Source: Sphingomonas kaistensis
GTDB taxonomy: Bacteria; Pseudomonadota; Alphaproteobacteria; Sphingomonadales; Sphingomonadaceae
NCBI RefSeq assembly: GCF_011927725.1
Contig: NZ_JAATJC010000001.1
Span: forward strand, 2,673,001-2,737,000
Reading direction: 5' to 3'
Length of the DNA: 64,000 bases
Position numbers and translations under genes: made by a program. Below the pieces are notes generated by a model. That model was not told where the DNA came from. It worked only from the letters and a program-made list of their open reading frames with translations, and did no database searches. Position 1 is the first letter of the stretch. Each line of letters opens with the position of its first letter. Shown piece by piece: positions 17,563 to 27,418 of the stretch.

Positions 17563-17918
17563 TCAGAGCGGTTCGCGTTCGAGAAGCTGCCCTTTCAGGA
17601 GGCTCGCTGCTTCGTCCCGTCCTGCAGGAAGCAACTCGGCGGGACCGGCGGGCAGCGGCTGGTCGCCGCGGCGCCCGTTCTGCTCGATATCGGCGATCAG
17701 GAGCTTCATCTCGGCAATCTCCTTGGCCTGATCGCGCCTGATCCGGTCAGCGAAGTAGCGCACGCGCGGATCGCGTAAGTCGGCCTCGCGTGAGTTGTTG
17801 ATGGCGATCGAATGATGCGGGATCATCGACTTCATGTAATCGACGTCGCCAATCAGTGCTTGCGAGTCATCGCCGCGAATTGGCCCCGTCCCATGCGGCC
17901 GCTGGCATGTTGATCCAT
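17563..17918 (-). pseudogene. DUF305 family gene with internal deletion and frameshift
   Basis: A strong ribosome-binding site (AAGGAG, 17926-17931) precedes ATG 17918. It opens [17 protein letters not shown] and then stops after TRKH. In another frame the sequence continues as [19 protein letters not shown], followed by the DUF305 core with the metal-site-like MIPHHS motif, and ends at 17563. From memory, intact relatives carry about 80 residues of membrane helices between these two parts. The gene therefore looks like one that lost its membrane region and its frame. A separate 90-residue core from ATG 17835 could still be translated, but no ribosome-binding site is evident there. Such genes often accompany copper or stress islands. 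Confidence 0.7.
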
Positions 17919-17974
17919 TCTGTTTCTCCTTGCCCGTGCCGACGGCGCCGGGCGCGAATGGTTCGGTTCGGGGT

Positions 17975-19231
<1,257 letters not shown>

Positions 19232-19359
19232 GCGATGGCGCCGGGCAAACGAACGTGGCAGTCAAACTCCATTGCCGTTGTCCTCACCTTCGAGCCGCGC
19301 TTCTCGCAATTCCGAACTTGCCGACACCTAAAGCGTTGGTCGTCGGAAGAAAGGACGCA

Positions 19360-19920
19360 ATGACTCTTCCTCTCGTCGCCCTACTGTTGTTGGCCGTGGC
19401 CATCGCCTCCTTCTCTTGGCGATACCTCAAAGCGCGTGACGACGACTGCGCCGATGAGGCCCGTCTGGGGCTCGCCGGACGCCGACTGGTCAGCGTCCAG
19501 CAAATCTGCCGTCAGGCCGCAGCCAAGCTCGACGTGCACGTCGTCTACCTCGAACGAACCGGCGACGGCATGAAACCGGTGGCCGGCGTGCCATGGCCGG
19601 TCCATCTCGAGATCATCGACACCATGGCGATCGACGCCTGCATGAAGACCGGAGAGCCGGCCGGCATCGGATCGAGCCAGCATGGCGCTTCCGACTGGCT
19701 GTTCGTCCCTTTGCGGAGGAACGGAAGTACGGTTGCCGTCGCGGGTGTGGCCGGACCCTATTGCCGCCGTCGGCTCGAGCCAGAGGAATCGGGGATCCGG
19801 TCGCTGCGCCGGAACTTCGAGCGCTTCCTCGCAGAGCATCCGGATGAAAGCGAGCGGATCGCGGCCGACCTGCCGGGCCGATTGGGAATGCGCAGCAACG
19901 GGCAGGCCGATGCGGCCTGA
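19360..19920 (+). CDS. Membrane-anchored GAF-like protein
   Basis: From ATG 19360 (GAAGAAAGGA upstream), the 186-residue product has one N-terminal membrane helix (LPLVALLLLAVAIASFSW). It then has a soluble region resembling the GAF-like domain of KdpD-type sensors: VQQICRQAAAKLDVHVVYL, ACMKTGEPAGIGSS, DWLFVPLRRNGSTVAVAGV. No kinase or cyclase domain follows. It is divergent from the antiporter and runs into the DUF421 gene after 36 bases. The role is unknown; a sensor or partner for the neighbouring membrane proteins is conceivable. Confidence 0.6.
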   Translation: MTLPLVALLLLAVAIASFSWRYLKARDDDCADEARLGLAGRRLVSVQQICRQAAAKLDVHVVYLERTGDGMKPVAGVPWPVHLEIIDTMAIDACMKTGEPAGIGSSQHGASDWLFVPLRRNGSTVAVAGVAGPYCRRRLEPEESGIRSLRRNFERFLAEHPDESERIAADLPGRLGMRSNGQADAA

Positions 19921-19956
19921 CCTTGGCCGCGCCTTCCAGTTGACGAAGCAGCGTTG

Positions 19957-20484
19957 ATGGCCCTCTTCGAAAGCCTTGGCAGCTTTGCTCCCGTCGCCCG
20001 TGCACTTGTCCTGACAGCCAGCGCGGTCGGGTGGACCCTGCTTCTGGCGAGGCTGATCGGCCTGCGGGCGTTCAGCAAAGCGACCGCCTTCGATTTTGCA
20101 GCAACAATCGCAACCGGCTCACTGATCGCGCAGGCCGGGACCCGCAGTGTTTGGTCGGAATATCTTCAGGCGATGGCCGCGATCGGCGCTGTCTTTCTGA
20201 TTCAGTACATCCTGGCGAGAGGGCGCCTCCTGTCCGCTCGCTTCCAGAAAGTGATCGACAATGAGCCGCGCCTCCTGATGCAGGACGGACGCTTCCTCGA
20301 CGACGCCATGCGGGACGCGCGGATCACTCGTGCCACTCTCCTGGGCAAGATCCGTCAATCACCAGCAAGCTCGGTCGCCGATGTGAGGGCGCTGGTGCTC
20401 GAAACCACCGGAGACATCAGCGTCTTGACCGGGGATCATGTCGATCCCCGCCTCCTCGAAGGCGTACGCGGCGCTCAGCCATGA
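19957..20484 (+). CDS. DUF421 (YetF-type) membrane protein
   Basis: A 175-residue protein with three N-terminal membrane helices and a small cytoplasmic domain. The family signature GLRAFSKATAFDFAATIATGS follows the first helix (YetF proteins typically have R-x-x-x-K-x-x-x-x-D). The soluble part contains RLLMQDGRFLDDAMRDARI and ALVLETTGDISVL. Related proteins occur in spore-germination and stress loci; the molecular role is unknown. ATG 19957 is preferred to the overlapping TTG 19954. Confidence 0.82.
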   Translation: MALFESLGSFAPVARALVLTASAVGWTLLLARLIGLRAFSKATAFDFAATIATGSLIAQAGTRSVWSEYLQAMAAIGAVFLIQYILARGRLLSARFQKVIDNEPRLLMQDGRFLDDAMRDARITRATLLGKIRQSPASSVADVRALVLETTGDISVLTGDHVDPRLLEGVRGAQP

Positions 20485-20682
20485 AACCAATCGCCGTCCC
20501 TGGCCGTCTCCTTCATTCAGGAGAAGCAATTTGGCAGCAAGTAACGCGCCCGAAATCGTTGGCATCACGCTGGTCGGATTTCCGCCCAATTATTTTGCTT
20601 TCCTGATCAGCGGCCCTTGCTTGGTCGCAGCCGACGCGGCGGGCAGCTTATTTTCTGGCGCAGCCTTGCTGCAGCTGGCGGG

Positions 20683-22035
20683 ATGAACCGGCTTCGCGCC
20701 CACCTCAGCGCCGTACGTTCGAGCTACTGGTTCGTGCCGAGCCTCATGGCGCTGTCCGGAATTCTGCTCGGCGGTATCATGATCTGGGTCGACGCGAGCC
20801 TCGGCGCGAGCTGGATCGAAGGGCTCGGCTGGTATCAGCAGGTTCGCACCGACGGTGCCCGCGAAGTGCTTTCCACGATCGCCGGATCGATGGTGACGGT
20901 CGCCGGCGTGGTCTTCTCGATCACCATCGTCGCCTTGTCCTACGCGTCCAGCCAATACGGCCCGCGCGTGCTTACCAATTTCATGGACGATCGCGGCAAC
21001 ACCGTCACCCTCGGCACCTTCATCGCGACCTTCCTCTACAGCCTGATGGTCCTGCGCACGATCCGCGGCGGCGAAGAGGATTTCGTCCCGCAATATTCGG
21101 TCATCGTCGCGATGCTGCTCGCGGTCTGCTCGATCGGGGTGCTGATCTACTTCATCCACCACGTGCTGCAGAGCATCCACATCAACCATGTGGTGGAGCG
21201 CATCGGCCGCCAGCTCGTCGACGACGCTCGCGCTCGCTTCCCGAGGCTGATCGGGGAAGATGCACCGGAGGAAACGGCTCGGTCGACCGAATTGAGCGGC
21301 GAGATTGCCGTCACCACCAGCGATCGAACAGGCTACATCCAGGCCCTGGACGGCGACACCTTGCTCGACATCGCCAGGGAAGCCGACGTCCTGATCCGGC
21401 TTCGCTACCGTCCCGGCGACTTCGTCATGGAAGGCCGCGGACTGGTCGATGTCGCACCGCGTTCCCGCTGGTCCGACAAACAGGACGAAGGGCTCCGCGA
21501 CTGCTTCACCGTGGGCGCCAAGCGCACCCCCGCCAGCGACCTCATGTTCCTCGTCAGCGAGCTGGTCGAGATCGCCGCCCGTGCCCTGTCGCCGGGCGTC
21601 AACGATCCGATGACGGCGGTTACCTGCCTCGACTGGATTGGCGCCGGCGGCACCGAATTCGCCACCCGCGAGCTGCCCGGCGCGGTGCGCTCCGACGATA
21701 CAGGCACCCCCAGGCTGATCGCCAGACCCGACGACTTCCCACACTTTGTCGATCGCAGCTTCGGTCGCCTGCGCCAATATGCCGCCGCCGACACCATCGC
21801 CGCCCTGCACTTCCTGCGAGTGATCGGCGAAGTCGCTGCCGCCTGCCGCAAACCCGACCAGATCGACACCCTGCGCACCGAGGTCGCCCGCTTCGCCGAG
21901 CTGGCTCGGGTGCGGCTCGCCGGACACAATGGCCGGTCCGTGCAGGAGCGGTCCGAGGTGCTGCAACGATTGCTGTCTCGCGGGGTCGGAGAAATCGACT
22001 CTCGCCAAGCCGACTGGCTCGGCGGAAGCGCTTGA
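20683..22035 (+). CDS. DUF2254 membrane protein
   Basis: A 450-residue protein of the DUF2254 family. Four membrane helices lie in the first 170 residues (FVPSLMALSGILLGGIMIWV; then a helix with TIAGSMVTVAGVVFSITIV, the most conserved segment of the family, followed by ALSYASSQYGPRVLTNFMDD). A long cytosolic part contains SPGVNDPMTAVTCLDW. The function is not known. Starting at ATG 20683 removes a poorly conserved upstream extension. The L,D-transpeptidase gene follows after 97 bases on the same strand. Confidence 0.82.
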   Translation: MNRLRAHLSAVRSSYWFVPSLMALSGILLGGIMIWVDASLGASWIEGLGWYQQVRTDGAREVLSTIAGSMVTVAGVVFSITIVALSYASSQYGPRVLTNFMDDRGNTVTLGTFIATFLYSLMVLRTIRGGEEDFVPQYSVIVAMLLAVCSIGVLIYFIHHVLQSIHINHVVERIGRQLVDDARARFPRLIGEDAPEETARSTELSGEIAVTTSDRTGYIQALDGDTLLDIAREADVLIRLRYRPGDFVMEGRGLVDVAPRSRWSDKQDEGLRDCFTVGAKRTPASDLMFLVSELVEIAARALSPGVNDPMTAVTCLDWIGAGGTEFATRELPGAVRSDDTGTPRLIARPDDFPHFVDRSFGRLRQYAAADTIAALHFLRVIGEVAAACRKPDQIDTLRTEVARFAELARVRLAGHNGRSVQERSEVLQRLLSRGVGEIDSRQADWLGGSA

Positions 22036-22132
22036 ATTTATTAATTTTACGCAGAACGGTTGGGCCGTTCACGCGTTGTTCTCTTATGACCGGCGCGCCT
22101 GTTCGCGCCCCCCAAGCTCATCGGAGATCATC

Positions 22133-23041
22133 GTGACCTTGAGATTCCTCCTGCCGTCCGTTGCCCTTGCGGCAACCGCCCTGACCAGTCCCGCTGCGAC
22201 CCAGCCGAGCGCTCCTAACAGGGTCCTCGAAGCGCAGATTTTGCTAGATCGGCAGCATCAGTCGCCGGGAGTCATCGATGGCCGAGAGGGCAGCAACACC
22301 CGCCGAGCCGTTCGCGCCTTCGAGCAATCGGCTGGCCTCCCTGCCGACGGCGTGCTCGACGATGAGGTGATGCGGCGGCTTCGTGCCGCTTCGCCCGCTC
22401 CGCTGATGGTCGATCACACCATCGCCGCCGAGGATATTGCCGATCTTGTTAAGGTCCCGAGCGGAATGGAAGCGCAGGCCTCGCTCGACCATCTTGGCTA
22501 TGAAACAGCGGCCGAGGCGCTGGCCGAGAAGTTTCACATGAGCCAGGCCTTTCTTCGCAGCCTGAACCCGGGCGCCAGCTTCGTAACCGGGGAGACGATC
22601 CGCGTAGTGCGTCCGCGTGAAACCGAGATCACAACCAAGGTCGCCCGCATCGAGATCGACAAGGGCCGATCCGAGGTCCGCGCCTTTGGCGCCGACGGCA
22701 CGCTGCTGGCGAGCTATCCCGGCACCATCGGCAGCGATCGTTTTCCCTCGCCCGACGGCCAGATGGAAGTGCGCGCCGTGGCCCCCGCGCCGACCTATTA
22801 TTTTGATCCGTCGGGACGCGAATGGGGCCCCGACAAGCGTCTCACCATTGCTGCCGGTCCCAATAATCCGGTGGGCGGGACTTGGATCGATCTCACCAAG
22901 GAAGGCTATGGCATCCACGGCTCCCCCGATCCGAGGTTGATCGGCAAGACGGCCAGCCACGGCTGCGTCCGCCTGACGAACTGGGATGCGGCCGAACTCG
23001 GCAAGGCGGTCGAACAAGGAACGACCGTCACCTTTTCGTAG
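22133..23041 (+). CDS. L,D-transpeptidase with peptidoglycan-binding domain
   Basis: A 302-residue exported YkuD-fold enzyme that forms 3-3 peptidoglycan crosslinks or attaches proteins to the wall. It begins at GTG 22133 (GGAG seven bases upstream) with a signal peptide LRFLLPSVALAATALTSPAA. It has a peptidoglycan-binding helix bundle (NTRRAVRAFEQSAGLPADGV) and a LysM-like piece (AEKFHMSQAFLRSLNPG). The catalytic domain has the motif GIHGSPDPRLIGKTASHGCV with nucleophile Cys followed by Arg. A possible EcfG-like promoter (AGAAC, 16-base spacer, CGTT) is seen at 22053-22077; this is weak evidence for general stress control. Confidence 0.9.
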   Translation: MTLRFLLPSVALAATALTSPAATQPSAPNRVLEAQILLDRQHQSPGVIDGREGSNTRRAVRAFEQSAGLPADGVLDDEVMRRLRAASPAPLMVDHTIAAEDIADLVKVPSGMEAQASLDHLGYETAAEALAEKFHMSQAFLRSLNPGASFVTGETIRVVRPRETEITTKVARIEIDKGRSEVRAFGADGTLLASYPGTIGSDRFPSPDGQMEVRAVAPAPTYYFDPSGREWGPDKRLTIAAGPNNPVGGTWIDLTKEGYGIHGSPDPRLIGKTASHGCVRLTNWDAAELGKAVEQGTTVTFS

Positions 23042-23051
23042 GCCATAGCCG

Positions 23052-23417
23052 ATGACCTCGTCCGACGAACCCACGCGCGGAGACCTCGCCGAGGATCGCA
23101 CGATCCTGGCGAACGAGCGGACGTTCGGCAGCTGGATGCGAACCAGCCTGGCCTGCATCGCAATTGGGGTCGGCTTCAAGGGGCTGTTTCCAACCATGGA
23201 ACCGGCCTGGGTTCCCCGCGCGATCGCCACGGGATTTCTGTGCCTAGCCGTGCTGATCATCCTCGCTGCCGAGCGGCGCGCAGCGGCGATGCTGAGCCGG
23301 CTCGACGCGCATGTCGTAGTCGCCGCTAAGGGGATCAACCTGCGCCTGTTCGCCTGGCTGGTCACGCTCGGCGCCGTCGCCCTTACTGTCGCGATCTGGA
23401 CCGTAAAGGTCGAATAA
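23052..23417 (+). CDS. DUF202 family membrane protein
   Basis: A 121-residue protein with three membrane helices and the DUF202/YidH signature DRTILANERTFGSWMRTSLA at the N-terminus. The function is unknown; homologues are small inner-membrane proteins that often neighbour ion-transport and envelope genes. It starts at ATG 23052, ten bases after the L,D-transpeptidase stop, and probably shares its transcript. A gap of 136 bases before the next antiporter may hold a second promoter. Confidence 0.82.
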   Translation: MTSSDEPTRGDLAEDRTILANERTFGSWMRTSLACIAIGVGFKGLFPTMEPAWVPRAIATGFLCLAVLIILAAERRAAAMLSRLDAHVVVAAKGINLRLFAWLVTLGAVALTVAIWTVKVE

Positions 23418-23553
23418 GTAAGCATCTGCGAACCCTGCGAAGTACTTCGAAAGCCACGCAGCCGCTCGCTAATTTTCGCTTTACCGACGCGATAACTCTC
23501 CCCGTGGCGTTAGGCTTGCACCGCCAGCATCGCGAAACTAGCCCCGCACCTTC

Positions 23554-25401
23554 ATGGAGCATTTTGCCGCTGTCCTTGCGCTGATCGGAGTGATTGGCAT
23601 CGGTTCGCAATGGGTGGCGTGGCGTACGGGGCTTCCGGCCATCGCATTGATGCTGGTGACGGGTCTGCTTGCCGGACCGATCTTCGGGATCATCAACCCC
23701 GAGGTGGACTTCGGCCATCTCCTCGAACCCCTCGTCTCGCTCGCCGTCGCGGTGATCCTGTTCGAGGGCGGGCTCAGCCTGAACCTGCGCGAATTGCGTC
23801 ACGTCGAGGGCGCGGTGCACCGGCTGGTGCTGATCGGCGTGCCGGTCGGCTGGGTGCTGGGCGCACTTGCCTGTTACTATATCGCCGGGCTGGTCTGGCC
23901 GGTCGCCATCCTGTTCGCCGGCATCCTGGTGGTCACCGGCCCGACCGTCGTCATTCCGCTGCTGCGCCAGACCAGCGTGTCGTCGCGAACCCGGGCGATC
24001 CTGAAGTGGGAAGCGATCGTCAACGATCCCATCGGGGCACTTTGCGCGGTGGTGACCTACGAAGTGCTCCGCCAGGCCGGTGGCGGCGCTACCATCGTGC
24101 AGGCTGGCGTTTCGCTGCTGGCCGCGGCCGTGGTTGCCGGACTGATGGGGTTTGGCGTCGCCCGCCTGCTCGGCTGGGCCCTTCCGCGCGGCTACATTCC
24201 CGAATTTCTCAAGGCGCCCGTCCTGCTGGTCGCGGTGATCGCCACCTTTGTCGGGTCGAACGCCATCGAGCAGGAGACCGGGCTCCTCGCGGTCACCGTG
24301 ATGGGCATCGCCATGGCAAATATGGGACTGGCCTCGCTCCGCGACGTCCTGCGCTTCAAGGAGAACATGACGGTCATCCTGGTGTCGGGCGTGTTCGTTT
24401 TGCTTTCGGCTTCGCTCGACCTTGCGGTGCTACGGCAGTTCGAGTTCCGCTTCGGCCTGTTCATTCTCGCCCTGCTCTTCCTGGTGCGGCCCGCAACCGT
24501 GTTCCTGAGCCTGCTCGGCAGCCGCATTCCGTGGCGGGAGCGGCTGTTCGTCGGATGGATCGCACCGCGCGGAATCGTGCTGGTGGCGATTACCGGCCTG
24601 TTCGCCTTGCGCCTGGGAGAACTAGGCTTCGGCGATGGCGGAACCCTCGTTGCGCTATCCTTCGCGGTGGTTGCCGCGACCATCCTCGCCCATGGCTTCA
24701 CCATCGCACCGATGGCGCGCGTGCTGGGACTCACCTCGCCCGGCGGATCGGCGGTACTGGTCATTGGCGCCACGGAATGGGGCACGGCGCTGGCCGGCGC
24801 ATTGCAGCGCCTGGGAGTCGGGGTCGTGATCAGCGACACCAGCCCGCAGCGGTTGGCCGAAGCCCGGTCACGCGACATCGCCTGCTTCAATGGCGAAATC
24901 CTTGCCGAAGCCACCGAAGAGCGCCTCGATCTCCAGCAGTTCGGGATCCTTGCGGCGGTCACCGACAACGAAGCCTACAATACGCTCGTCTGTTCGGAAT
25001 TCGCGCCCGAGCTCGGCCGCGACAATGTCTACCAACTCGGCGACGAAACCGACGACGCCGGAAACAGCCTGCCCGCGACCTTGCGTGGTCGCGCCATCTT
25101 CCAATCTGGATTTGGCGTGCAGGAACTCGCCCACCGCATCCGCGAAGACTGGGTGTTCGCCAGCCTGAAGGTGGACAATCCGGCCGATTATGCCCGGCGG
25201 ACGAGCGGCATGCCGCAATCGGGCGGTCCCCTGCTCCTGATTGCCAAAAGCGGCCGCGCCCGCTTCTTCACCCATGCCTCGCGGCCGACCCCCGGCCAGG
25301 GGGACACGGTGCTCGCCTACGCTCCGCGGCCCGCTCTTCAAGCCGCCGGCTGGCAATTGCTCCACGATCAACCTGCCCGCAACCCGGAGACCAGCGGATG
25401 A
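23554..25401 (+). CDS. Cation/proton antiporter with C-terminal TrkA-N-like domain
   Basis: A 615-residue protein with about 12 membrane segments of the CPA1 superfamily: FEGGLSLNLRELRHVEGAVH, TGPTVVIPLLRQ, the ion-binding Asp motif WEAIVNDPIGALCAVV, and GWIAPRGIVLVAITGLFAL. The C-terminal part (residues 395 onward) begins AVLVIGATEWGTALAGAL, a Rossmann-type nucleotide-binding sequence as in TrkA-N/RCK domains. This suggests gating by NAD(H) or a nucleotide. It is likely a K+ or Na+/H+ antiporter. ATG 23554 starts the protein, and its stop overlaps the OmpA lipoprotein gene (ATGA). Confidence 0.88.
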   Translation: MEHFAAVLALIGVIGIGSQWVAWRTGLPAIALMLVTGLLAGPIFGIINPEVDFGHLLEPLVSLAVAVILFEGGLSLNLRELRHVEGAVHRLVLIGVPVGWVLGALACYYIAGLVWPVAILFAGILVVTGPTVVIPLLRQTSVSSRTRAILKWEAIVNDPIGALCAVVTYEVLRQAGGGATIVQAGVSLLAAAVVAGLMGFGVARLLGWALPRGYIPEFLKAPVLLVAVIATFVGSNAIEQETGLLAVTVMGIAMANMGLASLRDVLRFKENMTVILVSGVFVLLSASLDLAVLRQFEFRFGLFILALLFLVRPATVFLSLLGSRIPWRERLFVGWIAPRGIVLVAITGLFALRLGELGFGDGGTLVALSFAVVAATILAHGFTIAPMARVLGLTSPGGSAVLVIGATEWGTALAGALQRLGVGVVISDTSPQRLAEARSRDIACFNGEILAEATEERLDLQQFGILAAVTDNEAYNTLVCSEFAPELGRDNVYQLGDETDDAGNSLPATLRGRAIFQSGFGVQELAHRIREDWVFASLKVDNPADYARRTSGMPQSGGPLLLIAKSGRARFFTHASRPTPGQGDTVLAYAPRPALQAAGWQLLHDQPARNPETSG

Positions 25402-25979
25402 GCCGCCTTCTTGTCCTGCTGCCCCTGCTGGCGCTCATCGGCTGCAATCGTGCGCCACCGCCGCGCGAGCGTGAGCCCGAAGCGCCGCCCGCCGCGACCT
25501 TTGACAACGCAACCGCCGCCCAGTCGATCGTCCGGCCCGAGGTCATCGCCGAGGTCGAACACGAACAAGCGATGAAACCCGACGCCGCTCCGGCGCTGCC
25601 ATCGTCGATAACGATCACCTTTCCCTCCGGCGCTACTCTCGACGCTTCAGGCGAGGCTGCGCTCGACCGATTGCTCGACAAGGCCAAGCCCGTGCTGGGA
25701 GTCACATATATCCTGCGGGGGCACAGCGATTCCGCCGGTAGTGACCGCGACAATCTACGCACCTCCCGCCGCCGCGCCGAAGCGGTGAGCGACTATCTCG
25801 TCGAACATGGGGTGCCCGCCGACAGCATCAGCGTAATCGCAATTGGCGAAGGCCGCCCCGTCTCCCCCAACACCAAGGACAATGGAGAGCCCGACCCCGA
25901 CGGTCAGGCCCGCAATCGCCGGGTCGAGGTGGAGGTCATCGTTCCCACCGAGTCGGCACCGGCGCCTCCTCGGCAATGA
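25398..25979 (+). CDS. OmpA-family lipoprotein
   Basis: A 193-residue predicted outer-membrane lipoprotein. The signal MSRLLVLLPLLALIGC has a clear lipobox. A Pro/Glu/Ala-rich linker is followed by the OmpA C-terminal domain: TYILRGHSDSAGSDRDN (residues about 108-124), LRTSRRRAEAVSDYLVEHGV, and the final GQARNRRVEVEV with the conserved Asn-Arg-Arg. This domain binds diaminopimelate in peptidoglycan. It is translationally coupled to the antiporter by a 4-base overlap, tying a wall-anchored protein to an ion transporter. Confidence 0.88.
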   Translation: MSRLLVLLPLLALIGCNRAPPPREREPEAPPAATFDNATAAQSIVRPEVIAEVEHEQAMKPDAAPALPSSITITFPSGATLDASGEAALDRLLDKAKPVLGVTYILRGHSDSAGSDRDNLRTSRRRAEAVSDYLVEHGVPADSISVIAIGEGRPVSPNTKDNGEPDPDGQARNRRVEVEVIVPTESAPAPPRQ

Positions 25980-26054
25980 CGGACCGACGCCGAGGTCGGC
26001 CGTTGGCATCATGGTGAGAAGCGTTCGGCCGCACTCCCCCTCTAAGCACGGAAG

Positions 26055-26744
26055 ATGATGAGGTCATTGCTCGAAATCCGACGATCGGCCGACCTTGGCC
26101 GAACCTGCAAGGGCCCATTGGTTGGCATTCATCATTTCAGCTTCGCTGGCTTCCAGGATCCCCGATGGATCGAATGGGGCCTGCTAAGGGCCGTGCATCG
26201 CTACCGGCTCACCGCCGGCGGCGAACGCGAGCCCGCTCATTACGCCGGCTTCGACGTTCTGACCCTTGTCGAAAGCGGCAGGCTGATCCGGACCGGCAAT
26301 TTCGAACAAAGGGAAGCGCTGGTCAAAGGTTCGGCCGAAGTGGTGCAGGCCGGAAGCGGCGCGCTGATTGGCGAGCGAGCGGGGCGAGCCGAGGATGCAA
26401 TCTTTACCGAGATTTGGCTCAAGTCATCGAACGCGGCTGCGGCGCGTCGCAGCTATTTGGCATCGCCGGGCGCCAGCATCCGCACGACCGTGGCTTCGGA
26501 CCAGGCATCTGGATCCGCCCTGCGGTTGACGAGCCCAGCGACCGTGGAGAGGATCATGTTTCAGCCGGGGGAACGACGGGCTGTGGTCAATAGCGATCAC
26601 CGTAGGTCGTATATCGTCATCCTGTCTGGAAGCGGCCGACTACAGGGAGAGGTGATTCAATCCGGTGATGCAGCGGCCTTGCTCGGAAGCCTCTCAGACT
26701 TCGACGCCGACGAGCCATCGGAGTTGCTCGTCGTTCACTGCTGA
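26055..26744 (+). CDS. Pirin-like protein lacking normal metal ligands
   Basis: A 229-residue bicupin. The N-terminal region has the pirin pattern (EIRRSADLG, GIHHFSFAGFQDPRWIEWG, LRAVHRYRLTAG, a GSGALIGER sequence where pirins have GSGxxHSE). In typical pirins, two His in H-x-H, a later His and a Glu bind Fe. Here the first pair is replaced (EPAHYAGFD) and the GSG motif has no His, so metal-dependent quercetinase-like activity is unlikely. The second cupin is present (MFQPGERRAVVNSDHR). It may be a regulatory pirin. ATG 26055 or 26058. Confidence 0.7.
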   Translation: MMRSLLEIRRSADLGRTCKGPLVGIHHFSFAGFQDPRWIEWGLLRAVHRYRLTAGGEREPAHYAGFDVLTLVESGRLIRTGNFEQREALVKGSAEVVQAGSGALIGERAGRAEDAIFTEIWLKSSNAAAARRSYLASPGASIRTTVASDQASGSALRLTSPATVERIMFQPGERRAVVNSDHRRSYIVILSGSGRLQGEVIQSGDAAALLGSLSDFDADEPSELLVVHC

Positions 26745-27083
26745 CAGTATCTAGGCCCGATCCCAATTGGCCGTAACGCATTCCCTAAAGCATTACCTCG
26801 TCAAGTTGAATGTCTGATTTTCGGCGCGACAACCAGCATCTTGAAAGTCTGATATGGGCGCATTGCTGCCCGGTGCGGCGCGACTGAACGAATGTCCGCT
26901 TCCGCCGATCGCCGCTCGAAAGCTGCCTTTCCGCTTCCCACCACAAGCAGGCGCTCAGCACGGGTCCTGACTGGTTTCCACAGGCGGTCTGACTATCATA
27001 ACGTCCGCCTTCGGCTGCCGTGATAGTGCAAAGCTATTGTCGACAGTGCACGACTACGTTTCCGATTTAGATAGGCATCGCTG
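26745..27083. other. Intergenic stretch with no gene seen
   Basis: No convincing open frame or hairpin terminator was found. At 26892 it contains ATGTCCGCTTCCG, a fragment like one arm of the repeat at 30760. The sequence becomes less GC-rich here, marking the change between the left and right halves of the island. Confidence 0.5.
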
Positions 27084-27308
27084 ATGAGCCCGACCGAGAC
27101 AAACCAGAACTCACTCGAGGAGACCTTCTCGCTTGTAGTGGATCAGTATGAGCACCTTTGGCTTAAGACCAAGCTTGAAGGCTTGCCACTTGCCATTGAC
27201 CTGGGCCCCAAGGATCCGGCTTTCGAAATCATGGCAGCAACGATGTCGGAAAGTGGCTTCGAGTACCACCCTGTGCACGAACATGAGGCGGCTGATAACG
27301 ATCAATGA
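27084..27308 (+). CDS. Small acidic hypothetical protein
   Basis: A 74-residue acidic protein beginning MSPTETNQNSLEETFSLVVD at ATG 27084. It has no signal peptide or membrane segment and a His/Glu-rich C-terminus (YHPVHEHEAADN). I do not recognise it. It stands alone, 110 bases before the MucR-like gene on the same strand. Codon use is less GC-biased than in the left half of the island. Confidence 0.5.
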   Translation: MSPTETNQNSLEETFSLVVDQYEHLWLKTKLEGLPLAIDLGPKDPAFEIMAATMSESGFEYHPVHEHEAADNDQ

Positions 27309-27418
27309 GGTGCACGACACTAAGTCGTTGTTACGGTAATTGGGCTAGAGTTGTTGCCTTAAGCCTCATGGCGTTGCAGGGCAGTGAAGTACGATCCACT
27401 TCATGATTGGAATGATAC

